From Ceratothoa steindachneri (lineage: Eukaryota > Arthropoda > Malacostraca > Isopoda > Cymothoidae): 64,000 bases of DNA. Below the pieces are notes generated by a model. That model saw only the letters and a list, made by a program, of their open reading frames with translations. It did not search any database and had not been told where the DNA came from. Shown here one piece after another: positions 1 through 9,928 of this stretch; the stretch's first letter is position 1, and each line of letters opens with the position of its first letter. The stretch covers positions 17,194,437 to 17,258,436 of the forward strand of contig OZ018333.1 of NCBI GenBank assembly GCA_963969495.1, read 5' to 3'. Both the position numbers and the translations under genes were made by a program.

Positions 1-447
1 TCGCGCTTCGGAAAGTTGGAGTGGCCGATAACAGATTTTCTTTGGGAGAGGATGGAGGTAGGGGGGAGGGGGCGATGTCAACTTCTTATTGCAACTTTGC
101 CTCCTGTTACTTTTAAAAAACGGAGAGAGTTGTAGTGCTCTCTAGTTCAAAGAGTCCTCTTCTGGATACTCTTGAAGCCTATTTGTATCCTAGTCTTTAA
201 CGCCGGGTACCCAACTAAGTTTTGGGTATACGAGGGGATTTCTACCGTACTTAACAAATGGAACCTCATTGGGGTTTGGCTCTTTTCCTCTCACTCTTAC
301 GGAGCTTGCGCTGTGAGATTCACTCGAGTGTGAGTGGGTTTTCTTTTCTCCAGTCAGACTTCTTCTAAGTCTGTAAAGGATTCTTCGGTATGGCACTGAT
401 ACAAAACTTAACGTTCTATGTTAATTCGGCACTGGGGGGGGGGGGGA
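1..447. other. no gene seen
   Basis: Purine-rich stretches and a 13-base G tract (434-446) just before the 60-bp array. A short reverse frame exists here but has no recognisable domain. Nothing else can be supported. Confidence 0.5.
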
Positions 448-733
448 TTGATCTTCTCGAACTGATCATTTATCGTCTCTCCTCGAATAATCTTGACTGG
501 CTGAAGGATCGATCTTCTCGAACTGATCCTCTATCGTCTCTCACCGAATAATCTTGACTGGCTGAAGGATAGATCTTTGGAACTGATCCTCTATCGTTTT
601 CACCGAATAATCTTGACTGGCTGAAGGATTGATCTTCTCGAACTGATCCGTTATCGTCTCTCACCGAATAATCTTGACTGGCTGAAGGATCGATCTTCTC
701 AAACTGATCCTCTATCGTGTCCCACCGAATAAT
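448..733. repeat. 60-bp minisatellite, about 4.8 copies
   Basis: Units begin near 448, 509, 570, 628 and 688. Each carries the core GAATAATCTTGACTGGCTGA followed by GATCTTCTCGAACTGATCC with scattered substitutions. The 60-bp period is a multiple of three, so the minus strand stays open through the array and would encode a 20-residue repeat (cores PSASQDYSVR and SFSQSRLF). I treat this as a minisatellite with an incidental frame. A TATAAAT lies on the minus strand at 761-767, upstream of that frame, which leaves a short transcribed product possible. Confidence 0.85.
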
Positions 734-1899
734 AATCTCTTCTCTTTCCTTCCGGGGCTTATTTATAGGCGGACGACCGCTCCATCTAAGAGGGAAGGGG
801 TGAGGCCGCAGAGGGGAGAGCGAGTGGTGAGGAGGTTGGCACCGAGGTGCCCAAGTCGGCTTGTTAATTAGAGACACCACCAACCGTCACCATCCTTGGT
901 GTGCCTTTTGACTGGCACCGCTTTTCATGTGGCTCGATTCTCCGGCTTTCTCCACAAGGGGGAGACTTTAATGTATATGTCCGCCTGGCCCTCCGGGAGG
1001 CTTTAGGATGCAATTCCTCTACAGTCTTGACAATCCGAGGCCTTCACTAAACTTTTCATTAGGTCAAGTTTAATGGGAAGAGGTGATAAATGTTTTTTTT
1101 CAGAGAATCAACATTATGTTCGACAACATGTTCGGTTCTAGATGCCAATTATGCTTTTTGTAGTGATTCTTATCATCGCGGCTATTTCATAGCGACCAAA
1201 ATTCATGTTTTATGTTGCTCAAAGCTAAGTCAAGAAGCAATGGTATAATTTTATGATCGACACAGACATTCTAAGAATGTTCCTTGTATTTGATGATCCT
1301 CAGTAGTTCCATAGATTAATAAGTTTCATTAAGACCAATACATGTGCATTATTGGTCTATTGGTCTAATAGCTTTATGCAGTGAGACAAACTGTTTTAAG
1401 ACTCACAACTTGAGTCAATAGTCTCTACTCATTAAAATTAAAGCCAGCCAAAAGCTTTCATCAGTCTACTGGTATCATTACAGAAACAAAAGCATTTCTC
1501 CTATAAGTAAAATGATGAATATTTCATAATCCGATGGCGAAAATGAAAAACTTTGATGTTTGGCTGAAGAAAATTCCAAATCTCGAAATATGTAACCAAG
1601 TAACTCTGACTTTTCTTATGTTAATTCAAAATCATGGACTAAGTCATTTAATTTTCTTTGACTTAGTAGATGTAGGGAACTGTTTTTTGGAACATACGGG
1701 CTACACTCTCGGCTGCTTTCATATTACTAGTCGAATCTTCAAAAGATCTCTTGTCATTGATCACTCTTGGTGTATCTTACGGTGGGTTTTCTTTGTCGTG
1801 TGGTACTGGTTTTATAGCTGATGGGCAGTCTGGGTAATTTATCTTTGATTATCGTGAGTCCTCCCCAAAACTCATAAGCTACCCGCTTGCAATTACGTC
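734..1899. other. unassigned intergenic DNA
   Basis: AT-rich from about 1020. A TATAAAT on the minus strand (761-767) is the only promoter-like word noticed. The short forward frame at 1534-1821 has no recognisable motif. No element or RNA gene recognised. Confidence 0.4.
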
Positions 1900-2125
1900 C
1901 CGCTACACAACCCCCTTCCTAGAAGCGGAATATATTGAAATAAAACCGAATGCCGCTTCACTCCTGGGTCTAGGCACTATTATAGATAAAGATGTGTAGG
2001 AAGAGGGGCGATGAAAAAAGGAAGACGAACGGAACATGCGGTGAATTGCGGACATCTTCTGCGCGCCACTGGGACCAGTATACACACGACTCAGTCGACT
2101 CTCAGTCTGAGTTTTAAAAAGGGAT
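1900..2125 (-). mobile_element. possible tRNA-derived SINE relic
   Basis: Read on the minus strand, the segment starts near 2125 with a run of A and ACTCAGACTGAGAGTCG. It then has an internal stretch resembling a Pol III B box (TCCGCAATTC, about 2055-2045) and a pyrimidine-rich body with CATCGCCCCTCTTCC. This order resembles the SINE-like copies at 7110-7320 (minus) and 56452-56690 (plus), but identity is much lower. The call rests on architecture and could be wrong. Confidence 0.35.
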
Positions 2126-2189
2126 CAATTTTAAATAGACCCTTTGCTTTGGAACTGTTGTTAATGATTTTTTTGCTTTAAATATTGCA

Positions 2190-2417
2190 CTATTTGCAGG
2201 ATGAGCCCCAATTTGAACAACTTTGATGAGCTCTACAGAATTGACTCTTAATGCAAGCTAATTTAAATCGATGTAGAGTGCTAATAAAGAAATTGGTTCC
2301 TAATTTTGTTGCTGTCGGTTTTCTGTAAAGTGAAATATTAAATGAGGAACCAACTAAAGTAACACTAATGTCTAAAAAGGCAGTCTTGTTTTCAACTTCC
2401 GTTTCCATTGCAAACAT
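2190..2417 (-). pseudogene. Penelope-like element RT fragment
   Basis: The minus-strand frame reads ENKTAFLDISVTLV followed by SLYRKPTATKLGTNF and then a KxxCIKSQFCRA-type segment. This matches the order seen near the end of Penelope-like reverse transcriptases: a conserved 'LPFLDV' beta strand, then 'YRKPTxTxxYTN', then the 'LIxTLxxRA' helix. These elements copy themselves with a telomerase-related RT fused to a GIY-YIG endonuclease. Only about 70 codons survive. The catalytic palm with YxDD and the endonuclease domain are missing here. A 5'- and 3'-truncated relic. Confidence 0.65.
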
Positions 2418-2631
2418 TATATTATGGTGTTATTAGTTGAATATAGTTAAAAAATAAAGGACTATACTCATTGTGATTGAATGAAACTGTCATCCACAAA
2501 TAGTCTAAACACGACAGGTTAAAATCTTAAGAGGCAATTCTATAACCATATTTTTTATTGATAGCATTGAAACTACTTGCAAATGAAGGCGCTAAAGGAG
2601 AGTCGTTGCCATAACCTCATGTTGTAAATAT

Positions 2632-2633
<2 letters not shown>

Positions 2634-2697
<64 letters not shown>
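2634..2697. repeat. (TA)n microsatellite
   Basis: About 32 uninterrupted TA dinucleotides. Confidence 0.98.
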
Positions 2698-2700
<3 letters not shown>

Positions 2701-3413
2701 GTAGAATAGGCTCCCGACGATATACCATATATAACTATTCGTTAAGGGAATTTTCTATATTTCGAGTGCGTGGTAATCTGATTGACCGAGGTTAGTTCAA
2801 AAGGGAAGGGGGGCTGGAGAGGCCTATTTATCTTCAATATGCTTAAGAAGTGGAACGGAGCACAAGGATAAATAATATAAATACCATTAATAAAATAGAG
2901 TTTTATTAATTAAACTATCAACAACACACAAAGAAAATATTTACATAAGCGGGGAATGAAAAAGGGTCGTGGGAATATCTGACTAATCTGAGGATTAACA
3001 TTTGAGAAGATTTAAAAAGGTAAACAAACCAAAAAAATAAAGGGGGGAATGGTTCGCTAAACCATTTAAAGGACAGGGTTGCGTGGACAAAAGGTTAAAT
3101 GATTAAAGGTAATGCTCAGCTTACGTAATTAGAAAGTTGTTGTGCAGAGGAAGACGATGCGAAAGGAATCTTCGGTCCCCTGGCGATTTCTAGCAGAAGG
3201 GTTCTTCGGGGGGTTGTCCTTAATAAGGGGAAAGGACTGTCTTCGAGGAGTGAGAGCGAAGTGCGGGCTCGGAAGTACGAGCGATCCTTGTGACAGCAAA
3301 TCTGAGATGTTCTAGATGAACAATGGAGGTTATTGTTGAACCGAGCGTTCTCTTGAAGAACATTAAAAAGGGGGGAATTAAATTACCCGGACGTGATGTC
3401 TTGGGAACGAGAA
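2698..3413. other. no gene seen
   Basis: AT-rich DNA with small purine-rich patches. A short reverse frame (3220-3531) overlaps the repeat that follows and shows no protein motif. Confidence 0.4.
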
Positions 3414-3590
3414 CCGTTTCTTGACGAACGGGCTTGAAGAACAATGGCAGTTCTAACGTTGTTCTCTTTCTGAACAACAGGAGGGGGAGAGCCGAACAAC
3501 AGGGGGGGGGGTGAGAGCCGTTTCTTGTCAAACGGGCTCAAAGAACAATGGCTGTTCTAACGTTGTTCTCTTTCTGAACAACAGGGGGGG
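3414..3590. repeat. 104-bp tandem duplication, 1.7 copies
   Basis: The block beginning CCGTTTCTTG at 3414 recurs at 3518 (offset 104). Both copies run through AACGGGCT, AGAACAATGGC and GTTCTAACGTTGTTCTCTTT with few differences, and G tracts of different length separate them. Unequal G-tract length is typical of slippage. Confidence 0.8.
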
Positions 3591-4286
3591 CCTTGTTGAC
3601 TTGGCGTCTCGAAGGGCACGAACCTTGGCACTCAAGGGATATTGTCCTCTTCTGGACAATAAGGGGTTTCTCGGCAGAGTTCCTAGGTGCACAAGGGAGA
3701 CCGGATTGGCTTGATGCCTCGCGAAGATAATCTGGATCTTCCTCAATTGGGAAAAGCTACGGTATAAATAGCCGGAGCCATCTCCATGGCGGAGGGGATA
3801 ATTGAGTGGGGGACTTCGGGGAATGTCCCGGTGGCGCCTGGGAAAATACATTATCTGCCCATAAGCCTAATTCAATCTGGCGAGATCGACGTATGGAGGC
3901 GAAACGGGGGAGTGAACCTCCTTGATTAAACATTGGCTATGATGGGAGATAACGCGCTTCTGCTTCCTCTCGCAAGCAGGATGCACGTGGGTAAGCATGT
4001 GGGTAAGATGGTTAACATGTGATAGAGGCTGAATTAAAGCGTCCTCAGACCGTTCTATCACAGTATTAAAAAAATATATAGCATCCCCTATAGCTAGCTT
4101 TAAAAGGTTTAAAAATCGAGATTTAGTTAGACCTAGAATATCTATGTTGTTTTCATAATAGAATCTGTGATTATATTGCATGTTTCATAGACAGGTATAT
4201 TAGTGAAGAGGTAATCTATGTCAATTAAAGCTATAAAAGTCCTTAAGATTAAGTCAAGTCAAAGGATTTAGTAAACTCGAGAGAAT
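3591..4286. other. unassigned DNA with TATA-like word
   Basis: A TATAAATA at 3763-3770 lies in a GC-richer context and is followed by a stretch that could be the R/U5 part of an LTR or a short promoter. No partner LTR, primer-binding site or coding domain was found. The reverse frame 3867-4181 has no motif. Confidence 0.3.
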
Positions 4287-4294
4287 CTTGAATG

Positions 4295-4968
4295 CAGTGC
4301 CGGATTTAGGTACAAGCTAAATGAGCTATAGCTTAGGGCCTCACAATCTGTAAGGGCCTCAAATATTTCAAGGTCAAAATTTCTTTTACTCAATGCGTTA
4401 TCTTAATTGTCTTAAAATTCAAATTTGCAGATTAGTCATCTATAATTTTTTTGACTAGACAGCTCAATTTTAGGTGATGTATTATTTAGGATCAATGTCC
4501 GGGTGTAGGTATGGCCATTTCATGAAATTATAGCCATTTGCGACTGGTACTTTACTCTACTTCATACTATTTATGCATTGAAAAAAAAATATACTAGTCA
4601 AACCTGCACACCTAAGAGCAACTATGCCTCAAGAAAAATTAGCTGTACTTAGCATCATGTGAATAGAAAGTGATAAGTTGCGAAGCATATCTTTTGACGG
4701 CATAATCAATGATTTTGCTTTTGGAAAATCAAGAAAGAAAATTATTTAAGTTTTAACTTAGAAGATTATCTAATATATTTTTTGTGATTTTGCAAACATG
4801 TTCTTTAGTATTACATGTATATTAATAAAAAATAAAAAGTAATACGTTTTCATATAATTAAAAGACGTATATTTCCAAACTTTCTGGTACCAGCTGGCGT
4901 AATTTAAAGGGAGGGGGCCTCGGGGCTTTATATAGCTTAGGGCCTCACCAAGTCTAAATCAGACACTG
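4295..4968. mobile_element. hAT-type non-autonomous element
   Basis: The 674-bp segment starts CAGTGCCGGATTTAG and ends CTAAATCAGACACTG, so its ends are imperfect terminal inverted repeats opening with CAGTG, as in hAT transposons. The 8-bp direct repeat CTTGAATG flanks it exactly (4287-4294 and 4969-4976), which matches the 8-bp target duplication of hAT. There is no transposase frame inside, so it would have been moved by an enzyme encoded elsewhere. Subterminal motifs 'AGCTTAGGGCCTCAC' occur near both ends. Its right part is copied again by the 786-bp tandem duplication, giving a second orphan right end at 5754. Confidence 0.85.
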
Positions 4969-6290
4969 CTTGAATGGTATATTTATTGTGGTTAAGAGAT
5001 CAATGATATGAATAAAAAGGTTTGCTAACTATTTATTGCTGATACAATAAGAAGATGGGAGTTTTCGGTAACTCGTAAATAATTCCAAGCGATGAACCGA
5101 ATAAAAAATTGACTGAAACGATCGGTTAAAAATTTGGCCGTAGGTCGTCGGTCGGACGGTAACTATTTTACTTTTCAATGATTATTTTTATGTAATAACA
5201 TCATAACTATTCGGCCGATTCTAAAGAAATTTGAAACTCTTAAGTTGTTTTACATACTCTTTCGAATGATATGAGTGGCAAGGTCCTCCCAAGGTTAGTC
5301 TGAGAATTATATGTCAATAATATCGTAACTATTCGGCCGATTCTAACAAAATGTGAAACTCTTAAGTTGTTTTACATTCTCTTTCGAATGATATGAGTGG
5401 CAACGTCCTCCCAAGTTTAGTCCGGGAATTATTTGGCAATAACATCGTAACTATTCGGCCGATTATAAAGAAATCTGAAACTCTTATGTTGTTTTACATT
5501 CCATTTTTGGAAAATCAAGAAAGAAAATTATTTAAGTTTTAACTTAGAAGATTATCTAATATATTTTTTGTGATTTTGCAAACATGTTCTTTAGTATTAC
5601 ATGTATATTAATAAAAAATAAAAAGTAATACGTTTTCATATAATTAAAAGACGTATATTTCCAAACTTTCTGGTACCAGCTGGCGTAATTTAAAGGGAGG
5701 GGGCCTCGGGGCTTTATATAGCTTAGGGCCTCACCAAGTCTAAATCAGACACTGCTTGAATGGTATATTTATTGTGGTTAAGAGATCAATGATATGAATA
5801 AAAAGGTTTGCTAACTATTTATTGCTGATACAATAAGAAGATGGGAGTTTTCGGTAACTCGTAAATAATTCCAAGCGATGAACCGAATAAAAAATTGACT
5901 GAAACGATCGGTTAAAAATTTGGCCGTAGGTCGTCGGTCGGACGGTAACTATTTTACTTTTCAATGATTATTTTTATGTAATAACATCATAACTATTCGG
6001 CCGATTCTAAAGAAATTTGAAACTCTTAAGTTGTTTTACATACTCTTTCGAATGATATGAGTGGCAAGGTCCTCCCAAGGTTAGTCTGAGAATTATATGT
6101 CAATAATATCGTAACTATTCGGCCGATTCTAACAAAATGTGAAACTCTTAAGTTGTTTTACATTCTCTTTCGAATGATATGAGTGGCAACGTCCTCCCAA
6201 GTTTAGTCCGGGAATTATTTGGCAATAACATCGTAACTATTCGGCCGATTATAAAGAAATCTGAAACTCTTATGTTGTTTTACATTCCAT
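4719..6290. repeat. 786-bp tandem duplication, two identical copies
   Basis: Copy 1 spans about 4719-5504 and copy 2 about 5505-6290. Reading in parallel at an offset of 786, I saw no difference. The duplicated block contains the right part of the hAT-type element, including its flanking CTTGAATG, and the first units of the ~120-bp repeat element. Such identity means either a very recent duplication or an assembly artefact. Confidence 0.9.
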
Positions 6291-6645
6291 TTTAAATGAT
6301 ATGAGTGGCAAGGTCCTCCCAAGGTTAGTCTGAGAATTATATGTCAATAATATCGTAACTATTCGGCCGACTCTAACAAAATGTGAAACCCTTATATTAT
6401 TTTACATTCTCTTTCGAATGATATGAGTGACAAGGTCGTCGCAAGGTTAGTCTGGGAATGATTTGGCAATAACAATGTAACTATTCGGCCGATTCTAACG
6501 AAATTTGAAACCCTTATGTTGTTTTACATTCTCTTTCGAATGATATAATTGCCAAGATCCTCCCAAGGTTAGTTCGGGAATTATTAAAAGCTTTGAAGGT
6601 CATAAATCAGAATAATTTTTAACACGCGACTTAGGTCAGTTGACC
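5140..6645 (+). repeat. composite ~120-bp-unit element, copy 1
   Basis: A run of units built on ACTATTCGGCCGATTCTAA, GTTGTTTTACATTCTCTTTC, GAATGATAT and a GTCCTCCCAAGGTTAGT box, with a period near 120 bp. It opens with a degenerate GTCGTCGGTCGG head near 5148. It ends with a tail resembling AAGGTCATAAATCAGAATAA followed by CGCGACTTAGGTCAGTTGACCTTG. The same head, unit and tail order occurs at 11747-12250 (minus), 21850-22345 and 45236-45975, so this is a dispersed element with a tandem core rather than an isolated satellite. Confidence 0.8.
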
Positions 6646-7109
6646 TTGTGCTTCTTCATGGAGAGCAGAAAACTATTTATCTCATCCTCAAGTTTTAAAA
6701 TATATTTAAAGGTCTTTGTTTTAAGTCAGGAGAATTTAGGATTTTATGAGAGGATCGTTTGCTTCTTTTTTTTTCACGTAGAATCATAATTTAATTTAAA
6801 AATTAGACAATAGAAATATTTGACAAAACAAACTACCATTATTCCCTATGTGGACACGGTAATCTCATCCCAACTAATCACCGCAACCTCTGAGGTGCTA
6901 CCACCGTTCGCAACCACAGCGTCGATTCCGGGTCCAAGGATGACAACCAGCAACAGATCCCCTACCATGGACTCGAAAACGAGCCCCTTAGCAACTACAG
7001 CGCCCCTGCGTTTTACATCGTTAGATCATCGGGACAAATTAGAATGGCGCTTTGGCCGTGTTGATGGGCGCCTATGACCTCGGTGAGCAGCAGACCCTCC
7101 CCCGCCCCC
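6646..7109. other. unassigned DNA, short frame 6820-7077
   Basis: A forward frame of 85 codons is rich in Thr, Ser and Pro (for example TTIIPYVDTVISS and TSNRSPTMDSKTSP). It has no domain I recognise and no clear start context. The surrounding DNA is AT-rich. It could be a scrap of a transposon ORF or chance. Confidence 0.25.
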
Positions 7110-7320
7110 CTAGAAATTGGCCAGTGGCCTCATAGGTATTTTTTTCTTTTTAGGGGGATGTTGAGGAGCTATCGATGCGTAGGTGTGTAGATAGAGGAGA
7201 GTAGGAAAGGGGCACAGAAAAATATAATAGCGTAGGCGAGTTGCGAACAGCTTCCCGCGTCGCTGGACCACTGTTAGCCAGCGGCAAATCCACTCCGCCA
7301 TCCTGAGTCTCAAAAAGACT
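7110..7320 (-). mobile_element. tRNA-derived SINE (Ser/Leu-like head)
   Basis: Read on the minus strand from about 7318, the head GACTCAGGATGGCGGAGTGG resembles the A-box region of a class II tRNA. GCTGTTCGCAACTCGC (about 7258-7243) resembles a B box (GTTCRANNC). The gap between the boxes is long, as in tRNA-Ser or tRNA-Leu with a long variable arm. The body is pyrimidine-rich and ends near a short A-rich stretch. A copy of the same family lies at 56452-56690 on the plus strand. It is non-coding and depends on LINE machinery for movement. Confidence 0.6.
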
Positions 7321-8214
7321 AATTCAAACGAAGCTTTTAAGCCGCTCGTCTACACTTCTCGTACGCTATAGGTGTATTAGGCGATTCAAGAGCGAGTTTC
7401 ATCTCTGAATTTAGAAGGTCAGAGATGACAAGAGAACGATAGTTACTTAGTAATAGGGGGCAATAAAACCCCACTCGCTTCCTGGATCGCCTGAGGGATC
7501 TAACCCAGGCTGAATAAGAAAATCAGTCTTAGCTTTTCGATCCCCTCCTGAAGGAAGATTTCAATACAGCTATACCGAAACACATTCGTCCTCTATTGGC
7601 TTTCGGTAGGCCTCGAAACCTTGAAATAAATGGTCGATCAACTAAACTACGTTGGATATTTCAATGTCTTCGGACAAAAAACCCATGAGTCTGAATTCCA
7701 GGCCTAAATCATGTATTTATTCTCAGATCCAGTAACCGTCGGAGCTTTCATCCTACAGGCCAGAGTTTTAAACTGTAAAGATCTATCCCTCGTCGTGCAG
7801 TAGCACCTACATGGAGGTAATCCTGAAGGAGCTGGGTCACCTCAAGTTGCGGCATGGGGGTACTACCAGGTCAGACATCGGAGTAGAGGTCCGGTTTGTC
7901 CTCCGTACGACGAAGTAACGCAAAGGGTAATTCAAGGCGAGGATAATTCTTTTCTTCACTCTTCTCATTCAGTCAGATTGACTTTTCTCATTCTAAATCT
8001 ATAATTGTGTCTGTGCTGTTACCGTGGAGACCTCACGAATGAAGCAGCGTAGTAGAATGTGCATAGCCATGCAGGTATTTCTAGACTGGTTATTTCCCCA
8101 CCATCGCCAATGACCTTATCGTCACAATCTTCGACCGATTCTTCATCATCTTCTCAGTCCAAGCATTTAAACTAAAAATGCATGAGTTGACGAGGTCAAC
8201 CGGTTCTTCTTCTG
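7321..8214. other. probable decayed Gypsy 5' region
   Basis: No open frame of useful length. It lies directly upstream of a plus-strand Gypsy protease relic, so it may hold a decayed gag and LTR. I cannot show LTR ends, a primer-binding site or a zinc knuckle. Confidence 0.3.
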
Positions 8215-8540
8215 TTCAGGTTGGTTCTTTTTGCCTCTTTGACCCACTTTCTAGCTTTTCAGTCCTGGTCGACACTGGCTCTAAGGATTGAGTTCTTCCA
8301 ACCTATCATGGTGACAAAGCTTAACCTACCTCGGTACCAGGTATGGTTCTAGATATGGCTAATTCCTCCGATATTAGGACCTATGAGAGGCCTAACCTTC
8401 TGGTTTCCTGACTCCGTCGAGTCTTCTGATAGACTATCTTTATTAACGAGGTAGACTGTCCTATTTGAGGCCATGATTTTCTTTCTGTCCCCGACCTCTT
8501 GGTTGGCCACAATAAACGATGTGCAGTCAGTTTGCGAGTG
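8215..8540 (+). pseudogene. Ty3/Gypsy retropepsin fragment
   Basis: The plus-strand translation near 8221 reads VGSFCLFDPLSSFSVLVDTG and continues S. This contains the DTG aspartyl-protease active-site triad in the usual hydrophobic context. Some 200 bp later the same region reads INEVDCPI, a stop, then GHDFLSVPDLLVGHNKRCAV, corresponding to the conserved 'PILGxDFLxxxxLLVD' C-terminal strand of Gypsy proteases. At least four in-frame stops break it. Retropepsins cut the Gag-Pol polyprotein. The expected downstream RT does not follow: the next recognisable domain is RNase H on the opposite strand. Confidence 0.65.
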
Positions 8541-9191
8541 GTCTAGCCACTAAGATAAGAAAGACCCTGAATTTGGTTGAAAACACGACTGTAAGAATGA
8601 GGAACGAGAGACAAGGACAGTGAGGCAGCGAAAAGTCCGTCAAGATACACCTGACGGGGCTGTCTTGCAACTTGGCTACTCGAACATCGAGCTGAGAAGA
8701 GTTAGACAATGTTTGCGTTTCTAATTCCTGTTCTAGAGCTAACGCTAGCGTCGCCTGTTGGACTGGCGGGAGACGAGAGAGCTGCGTGACCGAGATCGAC
8801 GGAATGCAAGAGAGCGCGTCCGGCATGACGTTTAAAGAGATATGATCATTGCGAATGCTGTTTCTAAGCTAGAGGAGGAAATCCCAAATGACACAAAATA
8901 CACAAATGTGCTACGAGCAAAAAAGGACACCAACCGAGGGTTTGTGGTCGATGGAAATAGTAAATTTACGCCTTTCCAAATAAGGACGGAAGTGGCAGAC
9001 TGCGAGGTGAAGTCCAGGGAGTTCTCGAGACAACGTACTGTATACCCCAGACTGAAATCTGAAAGAGAGCGATAGAAGAAAGCAAGAGGTTGCCACTTCT
9101 CATCAAGCTTCTGCCTGAGTGTTGTTTCTACGGCAGTTAAGGAATCGTGTGAAGCAGATCTGATAAGGTCCACGGGGCAAAGATGGACCAA
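8541..9191 (-). pseudogene. Ty3/Gypsy RNase H fragment, inverted
   Basis: Minus-strand frames give, in order, SHDSLTAVETTLRQK and EKWQPLAFFYRSLSD (about 9150-9070), then ELPGLHLAVCHFRPYLERRK and ISIDHKPSVG (about 9030-8925), then MPDALSCIPSISVTQLSRLP from 8826. These match the Gypsy RNase H order: 'DAS..AVGAVL.Q', 'PLAFFSR.L..', 'ELLA.....RHFR..LEG..F...TDHKPL' and the post-RNase H 'ADALSR'. A frame change separates the pieces. RNase H removes the RNA strand during reverse transcription. It lies tail-to-tail with the plus-strand protease at 8215-8540, so the element has suffered an internal inversion or two insertions met here. Confidence 0.75.
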
Positions 9192-9928
9192 GTAAACGGC
9201 GAAGACAATTACCTCTCTAGCGAGAGAAAAAGCTTCTTACGCTTCAGAAGACAACTGAAGGGGGAGATTTCTCTTAGTCCTCGACAGCAGAGTATTTAAA
9301 GAATGAAGGTCCTGAGTACAATCACGAAGAAATATGTAATAGAAATTTTCCATCCGACAGAAACTTGGTTTAGTGAGGAAGATTAAAGAAACTTTATCTT
9401 CAGGGGAAAGAATTTCACCAGAAGAAATATATCCGAGGAAGGAGAGTTGCGAGACAACGCAAAGATACTTATAAGTGTTGTCTACTACCCCATACTCTTC
9501 TAAGGGAAAAAAGACCTGACATAAGTGAAAAAGATGTTCTTTGCAAGACGAGACAAAAACGAAATGGCAAACAAGTGTGAGATTTCACCTAGTAAAATAA
9601 AATGAATATTAATATAATATTTATCGAGATTTGAGTCTATAAAACGACAAAATGAATGGTTAAGTATACAGGATGACCCACCCCCACCCACCCCAAAAAA
9701 CGGACCAAAACTTCTTATAGGTTTCATTTTTTAATCTTTTGTTAAATTAAGAAATAAAGCTTATCGAAAGTTTGAGCCCGTTTTTGAGGGGGGGGGGAGG
9801 TACACTGTATGTTTAAATACAAACAATGACGAAATTGAATTGTTAAACTGAATATGGAATTAATCGAACGACTGGAGTGGATAGTTCCATAATGTGCCAG
9901 GAGCTGAAGCTTGTCGAACACAATAACA
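9192..9928. other. no gene seen
   Basis: Purine-rich then AT-rich DNA with small homopolymers (G tract near 9790). A reverse frame at 9500-9727 has no motif. This may be the decayed upstream (RT) part of the inverted Gypsy piece, but I cannot recognise RT motifs. Confidence 0.35.
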
